Below are positions 37,331 through 47,406 of a stretch of DNA of 49,235 nt, one piece after another. Numbering within the stretch: position 1 is the first letter of the stretch; each line of letters begins with the position of its first letter. Below the pieces are notes generated by a model. That model searched no databases and was not told the DNA's origin. It was given only the letters and a program-made list of their open reading frames with translations. The DNA comes from Candidatus Achromatium palustre. Lineage in GTDB: Bacteria; Pseudomonadota; Gammaproteobacteria; Chromatiales; Chromatiaceae. The stretch covers positions 1-49,235 of the forward strand of contig LFCU01000038.1 of the NCBI GenBank assembly GCA_001044195.1. Direction: 5' to 3'. Position numbers and translations under genes: made by a program.

Positions 37331-37547
37331 ACTGGTTCAGTCTAATTCATCAACTAACATTATGTTATTTAAAAACAATTCTTATTATGCTATCCTCTAA
37401 AATCATCTCAAAATTTTGTCCTAGATATTGTGATAGTGTCAATTTAAAAAATTTGCTTGTAAATTTTCTATTGCGAGATCTTACAACTATTATAAAAATA
37501 ATGTAATATAATTATGATGTTATGCTCAAACATCAGACTGAACCAGT
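37331..37547. mobile_element. Element C copy 3 (217 bp), complete
   Basis: Inverted ends ACTGGTTCAGTCT and AGACTGAACCAGT. The interior matches 20584-20801 in reverse orientation and the truncated copy at 947. It ends 7 bases before the stop of the amino-acid permease. No clear target duplication. Confidence 0.88.
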
Positions 37548-37554
37548 CCCAATT

Positions 37555-38943
37555 TCATTCTTGGCTGATAAATTTTTTAATAACATCCCAAAAATAGTAA
37601 ATAGCACCAGTGAAGGTTAAAGCAATACCAATTAAACTAGGAACAACTGCTGTCCAAAACGTAATGCCTAAATAGATCAAATAAAAAATGATAATGCCTA
37701 TTAGACTATAAGGATACAGCCAGGCTTTATATGGACGCTCTGCATCAGGATATTTCTGGCGCAAAAGATAGATAGACCCAAATGTCATGATATTAAAGAT
37801 AGTGCTAGTTGCTGCAAAAAAATCGATCATAACCTCATAAGATTTAGCAGTGCTTGCAGCAAAAATAAGTAGCACACTGGCCCATAATCCTTGACCAAGC
37901 AAAGCCACATTGGGCGTTTTATATATAGGATGAAGATTGGCAAAACTTTTAAAAAACAATCCATCCCGTGCCATCACCTGCCAAGCTCTAGCTTTACACA
38001 AGATCTGAGTGCTGATATTGCCAAAAGTATTGAGCATTACTGCAATAGAGATAAGGATGCCACCAGTTGCTCCCATAGCCACCTGCATAGCCTCAGTTGC
38101 AACCCATTTGGATTTTGCAATAGTAGCAGGCGATAATTGCAATAGATACGCCGCGTTGGCACTCATATACAACACCATCACCCCACTAATGCCTAAGAAT
38201 AATGATAATGGTAAATTGCGGCGTGGATTCTTTACCTCTTCAGCGATATAGGTCGCACCTTCCCAGCCACTAAATGCAAAGAGGCTATAGCGCAGTGCGG
38301 CACCAATTGCTAGGATTGTAGAAAAATTAAATGTTTCAGGCCATAAGGGAGTAGTAAAATTGGATATATTGCCAGTTTTAATCGATGTCAGACCGATGCC
38401 AATTATAGCCCCTACAGCAATTATTTTAACAGCGGCAAATACATTCTGAATCTTGCCACTTAAATATACTCCATATAGATTAGCAGTGGTCATGATCCAG
38501 ATAGTAGTTAGTGCAATCAAAAAAGTAATCGTTTTGTCAAACTGGGTTCCGTATGTAATGACAACTAGAGCGTTGAGATATTCAGCAAACACCAGGGCAA
38601 CAGCGGCAATGGCTCCAGTTTCGGATACGAAAAACATAGCCCAACCACGTAAAAATGCCCAAAAAGGCCCGTAAGCGGTACGAATATAGACATAAGGTCC
38701 ACCCGATCTTGGCATCATGGCAGCTAGTTCGGCATAAATAACCGCGCTAAATATGGTAAGCACACCACCAATTACCCATACTAATCCAAATAAGGAGGTA
38801 CAGCCTACTAAGAGCATAATAGGAGCTGGAGTCCGAAATATGCCTGATCCTATAATACGTCCGATAACAATGGATACTGATTCGGTAAGCCCTAAATCGC
38901 GTTTGTAATCTGTAGTTTCACTAAATTGATTGATTTGTGTCAT
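37555..38943 (-). CDS. APC-family amino acid permease
   Basis: A 462-residue inner-membrane transporter with about twelve hydrophobic helices. The first helix carries SIVIGRIIGSGIFRTPAPIM, the unwound substrate-binding motif of APC proteins (GSGIF). MMPRSGGPYVYIRTAYGPFW and FAFSGWEGATYIAEEVKNPR are family hallmarks, the latter closest to LAT-type exchangers. The substrate cannot be read from sequence; neutral amino acids are a guess. No partner gene is adjacent. Confidence 0.92.
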   Translation of the reverse strand: MTQINQFSETTDYKRDLGLTESVSIVIGRIIGSGIFRTPAPIMLLVGCTSLFGLVWVIGGVLTIFSAVIYAELAAMMPRSGGPYVYIRTAYGPFWAFLRGWAMFFVSETGAIAAVALVFAEYLNALVVITYGTQFDKTITFLIALTTIWIMTTANLYGVYLSGKIQNVFAAVKIIAVGAIIGIGLTSIKTGNISNFTTPLWPETFNFSTILAIGAALRYSLFAFSGWEGATYIAEEVKNPRRNLPLSLFLGISGVMVLYMSANAAYLLQLSPATIAKSKWVATEAMQVAMGATGGILISIAVMLNTFGNISTQILCKARAWQVMARDGLFFKSFANLHPIYKTPNVALLGQGLWASVLLIFAASTAKSYEVMIDFFAATSTIFNIMTFGSIYLLRQKYPDAERPYKAWLYPYSLIGIIIFYLIYLGITFWTAVVPSLIGIALTFTGAIYYFWDVIKKFISQE

Positions 38944-39089
38944 GCCTAAATTCTATTAGTTTAAAAAAATGTTTACTAAAATCTCACATCTATATAGGAT
39001 GTAAAATACATAGGATGTAAAATACAAATCCTAATTTTAAAATTTATAATAATAATTACTTAAATTACTTATAAGCGAATCCTGTTGCT

Positions 39090-41408
39090 ATGAAATTGCG
39101 CACCCAGGTTTTAGTATTTCTCCTAATATTCGCACTTACCCCTTTACTCATAGCTGTAGTTATTAATGTACCACTAGTATTTGATAATTTAGAACTGTTT
39201 TATCGCAAGGCCCACTTACAAAGCCTTCGCGCTATATTCTATGACCTTGACCAACATCTAGCCAATCGTCAAGAATTGGTAAGATTACTATCTAAATCTC
39301 TCCCCAAACCTAACCTTATCTTAGGTGAAACTGGAAATCCTAAAGATATAGATTTAGCTAGAACCCAATATACCAAATGGATCAATTTGATCTTACCTGA
39401 CCATTTAGACATAGTGCAGATAATCTTTATGGATAACACAGGACAAGAGAGGTTTTGGTTGGAACGCGATAATAGTACTGAATGGCGTCCTACCTTAAAA
39501 CCACCAGAACGTCCGCCTGAAGACTTTATTCGAGCCGCAGAACGCCTTGAACCTGGACAAGTCTTACGTAGCTTCATTCGCTTAACTCCCCAAAATACCA
39601 ATAAAGATCCCAATAGGTTCATGACATTATACTTAATTGGGCGCATTGTTACCACTATAAAAAACCGTAGCATGGCTTCGATAGGTTTAGTGAGTATGGT
39701 ACTGGATGTTGGTGGTATTGCTAAGTTTTATCCTCAGGCCATTTGGGTCAATAGCAATGGCAGTTATTTGCAAACTGACACCACTAAAAGCACAGCAGAG
39801 CAAGCCTTCCATGATTATCCAGGTTTAGACAAGATCTTTGCCAAAGGCAAATTAGATCTATGGAAAGGCCCCAAAGGCCAACAAATCTTATGGGAAGCCC
39901 TATTTCCAACTGAAAGCTCTGGTCCACTATGGGTAGGTCGTCATGTAGATTCTGCACCTATTACCGCCTTTCGCAACGCTTTAGCAATACGAGTATTGAT
40001 CATAGTCGCTATCTTAGTAATTTTAGTGTTGATGATGGCTCGTTGGATAGCCGTGCGTTTAGAACTTTGGGGGAAGGAATTAACCTCTGGCATTGAGCGG
40101 ATGTTAAATGGTGAAGAGGCAGTGGCATTTATTTGGAATAATGGCCCCAAAGAGATCCAATCTTTAGCAAGAGATTTGACAGACTTAGCGCGAGCACAAG
40201 CAGGTTATGCTAAAGAACTAGAGGCTTCTAATCGCTACAAATCAGAATTTCTAGCCAATATGAGCCATGAATTAAGAACTCCCCTCAATTCTATCTTGCT
40301 ATTATCAAAACTAATGGCTGATGCTGATGCTGGCCTATCTCAAGATCAAATCAAACAAGCACGGGTCATCAATCAAGCAGGATGTGATTTACAGGCTTTA
40401 ATTGAGAATTTATTAGATCATTCCAAGATTGAAGCCCGTGAAATAGCGGTAAATTTTGAATGGATCGAACCTAAAAGTATAATCGAAGAAGTGATAGAAT
40501 TAGTACAACCACAATTTGAATCTAAAAATTTGACTTTACAGCTTAATATAGTGCCAAACACACCAGCACGAATTCGTACTGATGCTGAAAAGTTACGGCA
40601 GATTTTAAAAAATTTCCTAGCTAATGCGCTTAAATTTACTGAACATGGTGGAATTGAAATATCTATAAGTAGTGCTGGACAGGATGCCTGTCCAGTACGT
40701 ATTGCAGTCCATGATACTGGCATTGGCATTGAAGGGGATAAGCATGAATTGATTTTTGAACCATTTAAGCAGGCGGATGGTTCTACCAGTCGTCGCTATG
40801 GTGGTACTGGTCTAGGCTTATCTATTAGTCGCAAATTAGCCCGTCTCATTGGCGGATTGATTGAACTCGAAAGTCGGCCTGGTGTAGGTTCAACCTTTTC
40901 TCTATTATTACCTATAGATCCAGAAACTCCACCAACTTATGTCCCTCCAGTACCTACCGCTCCCTGTTTAGTTCCAGAGGTTGCTAACGGTGTAACCTGT
41001 AAGGTGCAATTTTCTGGACAATGGGTCATGCTAGTAGAACATAATGTAGAAATATTATTAGAATTAACCCCGATATTAGAAAATTGGGGACTTAAAGTGA
41101 TGGTAGCTGCTAATCAAGAAGAGGCTCTCGAATGTCTATATGATGGGGATGCATGTTCTGTAGTATTGTTAGGCCCAGGAATTTCAGAACAAGAAGGTTG
41201 TGTTACGATACAAAAAATTCATGCCGAATCCTGTCGCACTGCGTTGCCAGTTATCGTTATAAGTTTGGAGTCTGATAATGAACAAAAAGAGCGATATTAC
41301 ACTGCTGGAGCTGCTGAATGGCTTTGTGGCCCTTTAGATTTAGCACACTTAGAGGCAGCATTGCAGCGTCAGCTTGCTGGCACGATTGACAATAGAAAAG
41401 ATGCCTAG
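39090..41408 (+). CDS. Membrane histidine kinase with a degenerate receiver domain
   Basis: A 772-residue sensor kinase. It has an N-terminal transmembrane helix (about residues 7-28), a periplasmic sensor domain to about 300, a second helix (RVLIIVAILVILVLMMARWI), a HAMP-like linker, a dimerisation domain with H-box FLANMSHELRTPLNS (about 392-406), and an ATPase domain with N-box FLANALKFTEHG and G-boxes DTGIGIEGD and GGTGLGLSISRKLA. The last 120 residues have the layout of a receiver, but the usual acidic pair reads EH (VMLVEHN), the phospho-acceptor position reads VLLGPG, and the usual Lys is gone (WLCGPLD). So the tail cannot take phosphate normally. The next gene encodes an intact receiver 28 bases downstream. 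Confidence 0.9.
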   Translation: MKLRTQVLVFLLIFALTPLLIAVVINVPLVFDNLELFYRKAHLQSLRAIFYDLDQHLANRQELVRLLSKSLPKPNLILGETGNPKDIDLARTQYTKWINLILPDHLDIVQIIFMDNTGQERFWLERDNSTEWRPTLKPPERPPEDFIRAAERLEPGQVLRSFIRLTPQNTNKDPNRFMTLYLIGRIVTTIKNRSMASIGLVSMVLDVGGIAKFYPQAIWVNSNGSYLQTDTTKSTAEQAFHDYPGLDKIFAKGKLDLWKGPKGQQILWEALFPTESSGPLWVGRHVDSAPITAFRNALAIRVLIIVAILVILVLMMARWIAVRLELWGKELTSGIERMLNGEEAVAFIWNNGPKEIQSLARDLTDLARAQAGYAKELEASNRYKSEFLANMSHELRTPLNSILLLSKLMADADAGLSQDQIKQARVINQAGCDLQALIENLLDHSKIEAREIAVNFEWIEPKSIIEEVIELVQPQFESKNLTLQLNIVPNTPARIRTDAEKLRQILKNFLANALKFTEHGGIEISISSAGQDACPVRIAVHDTGIGIEGDKHELIFEPFKQADGSTSRRYGGTGLGLSISRKLARLIGGLIELESRPGVGSTFSLLLPIDPETPPTYVPPVPTAPCLVPEVANGVTCKVQFSGQWVMLVEHNVEILLELTPILENWGLKVMVAANQEEALECLYDGDACSVVLLGPGISEQEGCVTIQKIHAESCRTALPVIVISLESDNEQKERYYTAGAAEWLCGPLDLAHLEAALQRQLAGTIDNRKDA

Positions 41409-41436
41409 CTTGGTGCAACATGATAGGAGGTAGATT

Positions 41437-42288
41437 GTGAAACGCTATCAAGGTTTTACGTTGCTCGCTGTTGACGATCACGAGCATAATTTATTTACAT
41501 TGCGTACCTTACTTCGTAAACACATGGATATTACGATTCTAGAAGCTACTTCAGGACGCGGCGCATTAGAAATAGCCTTACAAGAATCGGCTATTGATCT
41601 AATTATTTTAGATGTCCAAATGCCAGAAATGGATGGCTTCCAGACCGCATCTATGCTCAAAATTCGTAAAAAAACGCGGGATATTCCCATCATTTTCTTA
41701 ACAGCAGCTTTTAAGACTGAAGAATTTCAGCAAAAAGGCTATGCAGTAGGAGCGGTAGATTATCTGCTTAAGCCTATTGACGATACGCAATTAATTAATA
41801 AAATTAGCACTTATTTTAGATTAATCGAAAAAGAACGCGAATTAAATAGAATTCTAGAAGAGCGAGTCTCCTTAAGAACTGCTGAATTAGCCCAAGCCAA
41901 TCAATATCTAAATAATATAATAAGATATATGGGAGAGGCTCTATTAATACTTAATCCCGATGGTTCTATCAAATCAGCTAATCCCGCAACTTGTTTAATG
42001 CTTGGTTATACTGAAGCTGATTTACAGGGTATGGCGATTGGTGATGTCTTTGAGGAGGATGCCGATGAGACTGCTGGAGCGTTTATGGGGGTATGGTTAG
42101 AAGCACTTATTCGAATAGGGGCTATGAAGCAGATTGATGCCAGGTTTATTGCTAAGGATGGACGGCGAGTGCCAATTTTATTTTCGCGTACAGCTATTAC
42201 TAATCCTGATGGGAGTATTACGGATATTATTTGTATTGCTAAGGATATGACGGGGTTCATTCGCGCTGATGTTGGTAATGATAGTTAA
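41437..42288 (+). CDS. Response regulator with REC and PAS domains
   Basis: A 283-residue protein. The start is GTG, with a strong AGGAGG 6 bases upstream. REC domain (about residues 5-125) with the acidic pair VDDHEHN, phospho-acceptor LIILDVQMPEMDG and LLKPID (Lys). A coiled-coil linker (about 127-155) leads to a PAS domain (MGEALLILNPDGSIKSANPA, then RRVPILFSRTAITNPDG). There is no output or DNA-binding domain, so it probably acts through protein contact. Its position just after the hybrid kinase suggests it receives that kinase's phosphate. Confidence 0.9.
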   Translation: MKRYQGFTLLAVDDHEHNLFTLRTLLRKHMDITILEATSGRGALEIALQESAIDLIILDVQMPEMDGFQTASMLKIRKKTRDIPIIFLTAAFKTEEFQQKGYAVGAVDYLLKPIDDTQLINKISTYFRLIEKERELNRILEERVSLRTAELAQANQYLNNIIRYMGEALLILNPDGSIKSANPATCLMLGYTEADLQGMAIGDVFEEDADETAGAFMGVWLEALIRIGAMKQIDARFIAKDGRRVPILFSRTAITNPDGSITDIICIAKDMTGFIRADVGNDS

Positions 42289-42569
42289 AATCATGATAAA
42301 TTAAATTAGTTGTAGTCAGGTAGCCAAACAAAGAACAAATTATAATTTTGCGTGGGTACGATGAGACCGTGCCCACCCTACCTGGCTGTACCCTAAATGG
42401 CCAAAGTCAAGAAATGGTGATGATGTGCTTTTTCCCTTCACCTTTAACGAAAATACAGCACCATCATTTCTATTTCCTCTGACTGATCAAGGTCCGCAGG
42501 TACTATTAGTGAAGCGTAATCGCAAAAAGTTACCCATAATTTGACATTATGGGAATAATTTAGTTTACC
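42289..42569. other. Spacer between convergent REC-PAS gene and pgk
   Basis: Contains a dispersed repeat piece (GTGCCCACCCTACC, about 42370). An AT-rich stretch at about 42465-42535 can be read as FLFPLTDQGPQVLLVKRNRK in one frame, without start and soon stopped; it may be a gene remnant. A short palindrome, CCCATAATTTGACATTATGGG, lies at 42532-42552. Confidence 0.4.
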
Positions 42570-43763
42570 CTACTTCATAGCCCGCTCCTCAAGAATAGCT
42601 ACTGCAGGTAAAGTCTTGCCTTCTAAATACTCCAAAAAAGCACCACCAGCGGTAGAAATATAAGATACCTGATCATAAATATCGTATTTTTGAATAGCTG
42701 CGATAGTATCCCCACCACCTGCAAGAGTAAAAGCGGAGGTTTGAGCAATAGCCTGTGCAATTCGCTTGGTTCCAGTACCAAATTGATCAAATTCAAAGAC
42801 TCCAACCGGGCCGTTCCAGATTACAGTACCAGCTTGCATAATAATATCTACTAAGGCTTGGGTACTTTGCTGGCCAATATCAAATATCATTTCATCAGCA
42901 GTTACAGCGGTTGCAACCTTATGAATAGCAGGCTCTTCTGCCACAAATTGTTTTCCAACTACGACATCGGTTGCAATCGGAATAGAAGCCCCTCGTTCTG
43001 CCATCATTTTAATAATTCTTTGCGCAGTAGGGATTAGATCCTGTTCATATAATGATTTGCCAACGTTGATACCAGTAGCTGCTAAAAAGGTATTGGCTAT
43101 GCCACCACCAACTACTAATTGGTCTACTTTAGCGGCTAAGGCTTCTAGCACGGTGAGTTTGGTAGAGACTTTAGAGCCACCGACAATTGCTACCATAGGA
43201 CGTGCTGGTTTTGCTAGGGCCTGTTCTAGTGCTGTTAGTTCTTCGGTGAGTAAGAAACCAGCGGCTGCTATAGGTGCATATTCGGCAACTCCATGAGTAG
43301 AGGCTTGAGCACGATGGGCTGTGCCAAAGGCATCCATGACAAATATATCGCATAAGGCGGCATATTGTTTAGCAGTTTCTGGGACATTCTTTTTTTCGCC
43401 TGTGTTGAAACGGCAGTTTTCTAATACTACTAGTTCTCCAGGGTTAACTGTAAAACCGCCTTTTACCCAATCTTTAATCAGGCGTACTTGAGCATTGAGG
43501 CGTTTTGCTAAATTATCTGCAACTGGTTGTAAGGAATTTTCTGCTGACCATTGGCCTTCTATAGGACGACCTAGATGTGATGTTACCATTACTCTAGCAC
43601 CTGCATCTAGGCAGTGTTTTATTGTGGTCATGGAGGCACTGATACGGGCATCAGAGGTTACTTGGCCATCTTTGATTGGAACATTGAGGTCAGCACGGAT
43701 TAAGATACGCTTGTCTTTAAGTTCTAGGTCAGAGAGTTTGAGAATCGGCATAAAGGCACTCAT
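42570..43763 (-). CDS. pgk: Phosphoglycerate kinase
   Basis: Pgk transfers phosphate between 1,3-bisphosphoglycerate and ADP in glycolysis and the Calvin cycle. The 397 residues are the normal length. Substrate residues lie in [19 protein letters not shown] (about 23-41), SHLGRP and [13 protein letters not shown]. The nucleotide side is seen in [18 protein letters not shown] and WNGPVGVFE, with the C-terminal GGGDTIAAI and [14 protein letters not shown]. It is followed by no other glycolytic gene. A receiver gene ends 27 bases upstream and may be co-transcribed. ATG 43751 is an alternative start. Confidence 0.97.
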   Translation of the reverse strand: MSAFMPILKLSDLELKDKRILIRADLNVPIKDGQVTSDARISASMTTIKHCLDAGARVMVTSHLGRPIEGQWSAENSLQPVADNLAKRLNAQVRLIKDWVKGGFTVNPGELVVLENCRFNTGEKKNVPETAKQYAALCDIFVMDAFGTAHRAQASTHGVAEYAPIAAAGFLLTEELTALEQALAKPARPMVAIVGGSKVSTKLTVLEALAAKVDQLVVGGGIANTFLAATGINVGKSLYEQDLIPTAQRIIKMMAERGASIPIATDVVVGKQFVAEEPAIHKVATAVTADEMIFDIGQQSTQALVDIIMQAGTVIWNGPVGVFEFDQFGTGTKRIAQAIAQTSAFTLAGGGDTIAAIQKYDIYDQVSYISTAGGAFLEYLEGKTLPAVAILEERAMK

Positions 43764-43790
43764 TAAACGCTATTTAAATATTTTAGTATA

Positions 43791-44162
43791 TTACAGTCTT
43801 TTTAATATAGCAAAAAATTTATCTCGAGTAAATGGCTTAGTTAAAGTACTGATTGACATATGCCCAAAATTTTCACCAATGTCTTTAGCAAAATCTACAT
43901 AATTAGGATTATAGCCTGTCATTACAATAATCTTATTTTGATAATTAGCTTGTGCAAGTTGTTGAATAAGCTCGATACCATCAGTCTCAGGCATTACAAC
44001 ATCCATAACAATCACCGTTGGTGCAAATTCATCTAATTTTTGCATACATTCTTGAGCACTAGTAGTTGCCTTAGCTTCATAACCTACGACTTTAGCAAAT
44101 TCACAAATTAGCTTGCCAATATCTGGTTCATCGTCGACTACAAGTAATCTTTTAGGGTTCAT
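43791..44162 (-). CDS. Single-domain response regulator (CheY-like)
   Basis: A 123-residue stand-alone receiver. Acidic pair LLVVDDEPDI (about residues 6-15), phospho-acceptor VIVMDVVMPETDG (Asp54), Thr in VMTGYN and Lys in LTKPFTRDKF. It has no output domain. No kinase is adjacent on the same strand. It lies 27 bases before pgk. Confidence 0.92.
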   Translation of the reverse strand: MNPKRLLVVDDEPDIGKLICEFAKVVGYEAKATTSAQECMQKLDEFAPTVIVMDVVMPETDGIELIQQLAQANYQNKIIVMTGYNPNYVDFAKDIGENFGHMSISTLTKPFTRDKFFAILKRL

Positions 44163-44502
44163 AGTTTGGGTTATCCAATAGCATAAAGTTTTACGCTAGA
44201 TAAATTTAAAATTCGTAATTTTGGAAGCAAATGAAGGCTGCCGGTTGTGTTTTAAGTCTATATTTAGTATTAGTAATTATTGCGATTACACTTTGCTAAT
44301 CGGACACCGGATAGCGATCTAAATCATATAAATCAGTTTTAATAGTTCCTAATAGTTCCTGTGCCTATAAATGTAGAATCATTGAGGACTCTAGAAAGTG
44401 CTAGTCCTTTTAATAACGTACCGTAAACAAAAATTTTCATTATGCTGCTCCACATTTATAATCTATGGCTTGTAGGGTACGCAATGCGTACCCTGCTAAG
44501 GT
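44163..44502. other. Spacer with repeat fragments
   Basis: No gene is visible. At about 44223-44242, GGAAGCAAATGAAGGCTGCC resembles a worn element A terminus. A palindrome AGGGTACGCAATGCGTACCC lies at about 44474-44494, just after the TroA-type gene, and may end its transcript. Confidence 0.45.
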
Positions 44503-45387
44503 TTATGGTATCAATGCAGCAACCCAACGATCTATATGTGCTAGATAGGCATTGCCATCAGCATTTAATGGTGGTTCTAGTGGCAAACGTTTTAATGGCC
44601 AACCTAATACTGATGCAACAGTTCGAGGTCCGCTTACTGGTTGGAATGTGGTAAATAATATTACCCCGTTACGTCCTCGTAAACTATGAATTAATTGTTG
44701 CAGATGAGATGCTGTTGGCGGGATCCCTGGTATCGGCTCGATAGTGCCTAATAAGGGAACATTTAATCGATCTAATAGATAGATACTGTCCCTATGGAAG
44801 GCTATGACACCAGGTGCTTGAGCAACTTGAGCTTGCCAAATTGCCAGACGAGTATCCACTTTCTTTTTAAAGGCTAAGGCTCGATTACGATACTGCGCCG
44901 CATTGCGAGGATCTAGTTCTGCTAACATCTCACCTAAAGCCAATCCAGCCTGGGACATACGTACTGGGTCCATACTGATATGCGGATTACCTACAGGATG
45001 CACGTCACCTAAAGCTCGATTGGCGGGACTGCCTATATCTAATAGCGAGACTTGAGCTGCGACTTCAAAATACCCCTTACGACCTGGTAAAATACGAGGA
45101 TTAGCAGCCTGTTGAATCGCTATGGGTAGCCAACCAACTTCTAGATCAGCACCAAGAGCTATTACTAGATCAGCGCGACGCAGATCACGAATCATACTAG
45201 GACGTGCCTGAATATAGTGTAGATCTCGATCTGGTGGTGCAAGTATTTTAAGCCTGATATGTCCAGATGCAATTTCACGTGCTAACATCCCAGTGCTGGA
45301 GCTGGTAGCCACGATTCGCAATGTTCCAAATGCTGCTAACGGTAAGCATAAAATGCTTAATACTAGTAAACGAACGATGTATTGCAT
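44503..45387 (-). CDS. TroA/ZnuA-type metal-binding protein of an ABC importer
   Basis: A 294-residue periplasmic protein. The start is placed at ATG 45387, which has AAGGAA about 8 bases upstream and gives a clean signal peptide (MQYIVRLLVLSILCLPLAAF); a longer frame would overlap the porin gene. Cluster A-1 binding motifs: HYIQARPSM with first His, ALGADLEVGWLP, NPHISMDP with second His, AFHRDSIYLL with third His. The last ligand position, usually Asp or Glu, is not obvious (FTTFQPVSG). It probably binds zinc or manganese. No permease or ATPase genes are adjacent. It is the third gene of an operon with a His-rich porin. Confidence 0.85.
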   Translation of the reverse strand: MQYIVRLLVLSILCLPLAAFGTLRIVATSSSTGMLAREIASGHIRLKILAPPDRDLHYIQARPSMIRDLRRADLVIALGADLEVGWLPIAIQQAANPRILPGRKGYFEVAAQVSLLDIGSPANRALGDVHPVGNPHISMDPVRMSQAGLALGEMLAELDPRNAAQYRNRALAFKKKVDTRLAIWQAQVAQAPGVIAFHRDSIYLLDRLNVPLLGTIEPIPGIPPTASHLQQLIHSLRGRNGVILFTTFQPVSGPRTVASVLGWPLKRLPLEPPLNADGNAYLAHIDRWVAALIP

Positions 45388-45400
45388 GAATTGAAATTCC

Positions 45401-46933
45401 TTAGAAGCTATGAGCACCGTGAGAACCAAGGCTCATGAGAAATTGTAACCAAAAGGTGTCGAATTTTTCCCGGCTGTTTCCACCATCAATTAAGATGTTG
45501 CTATGGGAATACTGGAGACGTATGGTAGAAAATTCGGTGGGAAACCAGCTTAAAGCTAGGCTCCAACGTGATGAAGATCCGAAATCATTCGTAACTCCAC
45601 CAGATACTTCATTTGTCAGACCTAATACGTCATAGCGTACTCCAACTTGCCAGCGTGGAGCAATGCCATAAAGACTTTGAATATACCAGCCATCAGTGGT
45701 AAATTTACGAGCTGATCCAATGACTGCATTTGGGCCAGCTACACCTATACCACGTACTGTAAGATCCTTAACAGCTCTTAGATATTCGGTTTGTAATTTA
45801 AAATCGCCATGACCATAAGGTTTAGGGCTATCATATTTATAGACTAGATCTAGTCCCCACAGATCCGCAGTGCCTGATAGACCTACACCTGTGTTGGCGT
45901 TTTCATCGTACTCATGGATTTCTTGATGTTGACGATTATGTGCGTAAGACAATCCAAATTGGAGCGCATGATTATAGCCAAGATCTGGGGCAATTTTAAT
46001 AAAGGCAGTCCATAGTCTTGGGCCTTCAGCAGTGCTGCCAACATTTAATTTAGTCTGTATTTCTTCATCTACCGTAGCTCCAAAGAGTTCCTGATCACCA
46101 TGCAACAACTCTACACCAAATAGGGTGTATAACGACCAGTCTGGCAACCAGGTTATCTGAACACCAGTATCTTGCAGACCGTGATAGCCCAATAGATTTA
46201 GATAGGCTAAGTTTTGATCAGCAAAATCCCATTGATGTGGATGTTGCTTGTTAATGTACCCAAAGTCACTTAAGAATTTACCACCTTTAATCTTAAAGCC
46301 ATAAGGTATATTACGGGTTTGGAACCAGGCTTCTTCTAGCTCAAAGTTACCATTCCCATCAACTGCCATATAGGCATTGGCATCAAAATACGGATCTACA
46401 GTGGCGGAAAAGGCCAGCTCGGCCTCGCTAAGATTGAAGCCATTGGCCGGATAATTATGTTCATGCTCATCATGACCATGACCATGAGCATGGCTATGTG
46501 AAGGTTGAAAGGCTTCGCTATGATATTCACCACCTTTACCTTGGGTGCTATCACTATAATAATTTCCATTTAGAATTATGGAAACTTGAGGATTAAAGGC
46601 ATTTCCAGAATTGACACTTCCAGATTTGCTTGTAATAGGTGGGGGCATAGCAGTTTGAGACTGGGTTCGGCTTGCAGTCTCTGCTTTATCTTCAGCACGT
46701 TTTGCGGCAGCTTCGGCTCGTTCTAAACGCTGTTCCAAGGCTTGGATGCGGCGTTCGTATTCGGCTTTCATTTGTTTAAGATTGCGTCTAATCTCAGTTA
46801 CTTCGGATTGATCCGCAAAAGCAACTCTTATGGGTAGCATCCCAAATATTATAGGGAGCAGTAACAATATGGGAGGTATCTTTAAAATTACCTCTATAGT
46901 TTTATCTAAAGTTATCGAAAATTTGTGGTTCAT
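45401..46933 (-). CDS. His-rich outer-membrane porin-like protein, probably for zinc
   Basis: A 510-residue protein with a signal peptide ending near IRVAFA, an N-terminal coiled coil (about residues 43-92: RRNLKQMKAEYERRIQALEQ), a His-rich loop HSHAHGHGHDEHEH (about 145-158), then a long beta-barrel-like region with alternating hydrophobic residues and a C-terminal aromatic-ended strand (FWLQFLMSL). AGGAA lies 9 bases before ATG. It ends 13 bases before the TroA-type gene. Such porins with His-rich segments accompany zinc-binding proteins. The metal is inferred from context. Confidence 0.83.
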   Translation of the reverse strand: MNHKFSITLDKTIEVILKIPPILLLLPIIFGMLPIRVAFADQSEVTEIRRNLKQMKAEYERRIQALEQRLERAEAAAKRAEDKAETASRTQSQTAMPPPITSKSGSVNSGNAFNPQVSIILNGNYYSDSTQGKGGEYHSEAFQPSHSHAHGHGHDEHEHNYPANGFNLSEAELAFSATVDPYFDANAYMAVDGNGNFELEEAWFQTRNIPYGFKIKGGKFLSDFGYINKQHPHQWDFADQNLAYLNLLGYHGLQDTGVQITWLPDWSLYTLFGVELLHGDQELFGATVDEEIQTKLNVGSTAEGPRLWTAFIKIAPDLGYNHALQFGLSYAHNRQHQEIHEYDENANTGVGLSGTADLWGLDLVYKYDSPKPYGHGDFKLQTEYLRAVKDLTVRGIGVAGPNAVIGSARKFTTDGWYIQSLYGIAPRWQVGVRYDVLGLTNEVSGGVTNDFGSSSRWSLALSWFPTEFSTIRLQYSHSNILIDGGNSREKFDTFWLQFLMSLGSHGAHSF

Positions 46934-47103
46934 CCTAATTTGTTCCTAAAAGTAAAGTGGTTTTGCAGCCATGTTATATCTCTATAGCTATACTGGGTGG
47001 GTTCGCTTTTGGCTCTTCCGCCGCCCTACAGGGTTGGCAGTGCCCACCCTACAGTGTTTAGATATAAGCAATGTTGGCTGTCAGTTGTAAAGTATGTAAC
47101 TAT

Positions 47104-47406
47104 TTAACTTTTAGGCGGGCCTCTAGCCCAGTAAACTGTTAAAACATATGTATAAAATGCATACAGATAAATTGTTTGCCAATAGGTCTGCGAAATAATT
47201 GGTGGAATCTTTAGGCCAGCAGGTAGTGGCACCTGATCGAGACTATTGCCTATAAAGCATATTTCGCAGTAAATTTCATCCAGCTCTTCAGAAAGATGCC
47301 CTACCTCATGGATTGCTAGTAATAGTTGTGCTAGCACCAATAGCACTAATAATAACCATATAAATCTTAGTTTAGTAGGTTGTAATGTAAAGGTCGGTTT
47401 AAGCAT
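47104..47406 (-). CDS. Small membrane protein with HEVGH and CEIC motifs
   Basis: A 100-residue protein with one hydrophobic helix (about 15-32) running into IHEVGHLSEELDEIYCEICF. This His/Cys arrangement resembles DUF2946-like small proteins found near metal genes, but I cannot assign the family with certainty. A second hydrophobic stretch lies near the C-terminus (YLYAFYTYVLTVYW). It is the first gene in line with the porin and TroA genes, 170 bases before the porin. The gap contains a GTGCCCACC-type palindrome. The HEVGH string resembles a metalloprotease motif, but the size argues against an enzyme. Confidence 0.65.
   Translation of the reverse strand: MLKPTFTLQPTKLRFIWLLLVLLVLAQLLLAIHEVGHLSEELDEIYCEICFIGNSLDQVPLPAGLKIPPIISQTYWQTIYLYAFYTYVLTVYWARGPPKS

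Noticed and set aside
37200-37400. 66-residue plus-strand frame after the phosphatase
   Set aside because: Half of it is element C, and there is no ribosome site.
42465-42540. Possible gene remnant reading FLFPLTDQGPQVLLVKRNRK
   Set aside because: It has no start, stops quickly and could not be tied to a family; noted only as a spacer feature.
47280-47330. HEVGH as an HExxH metalloprotease site
   Set aside because: The protein has only 100 residues and the motif overlaps a membrane segment, so an enzyme is unlikely.
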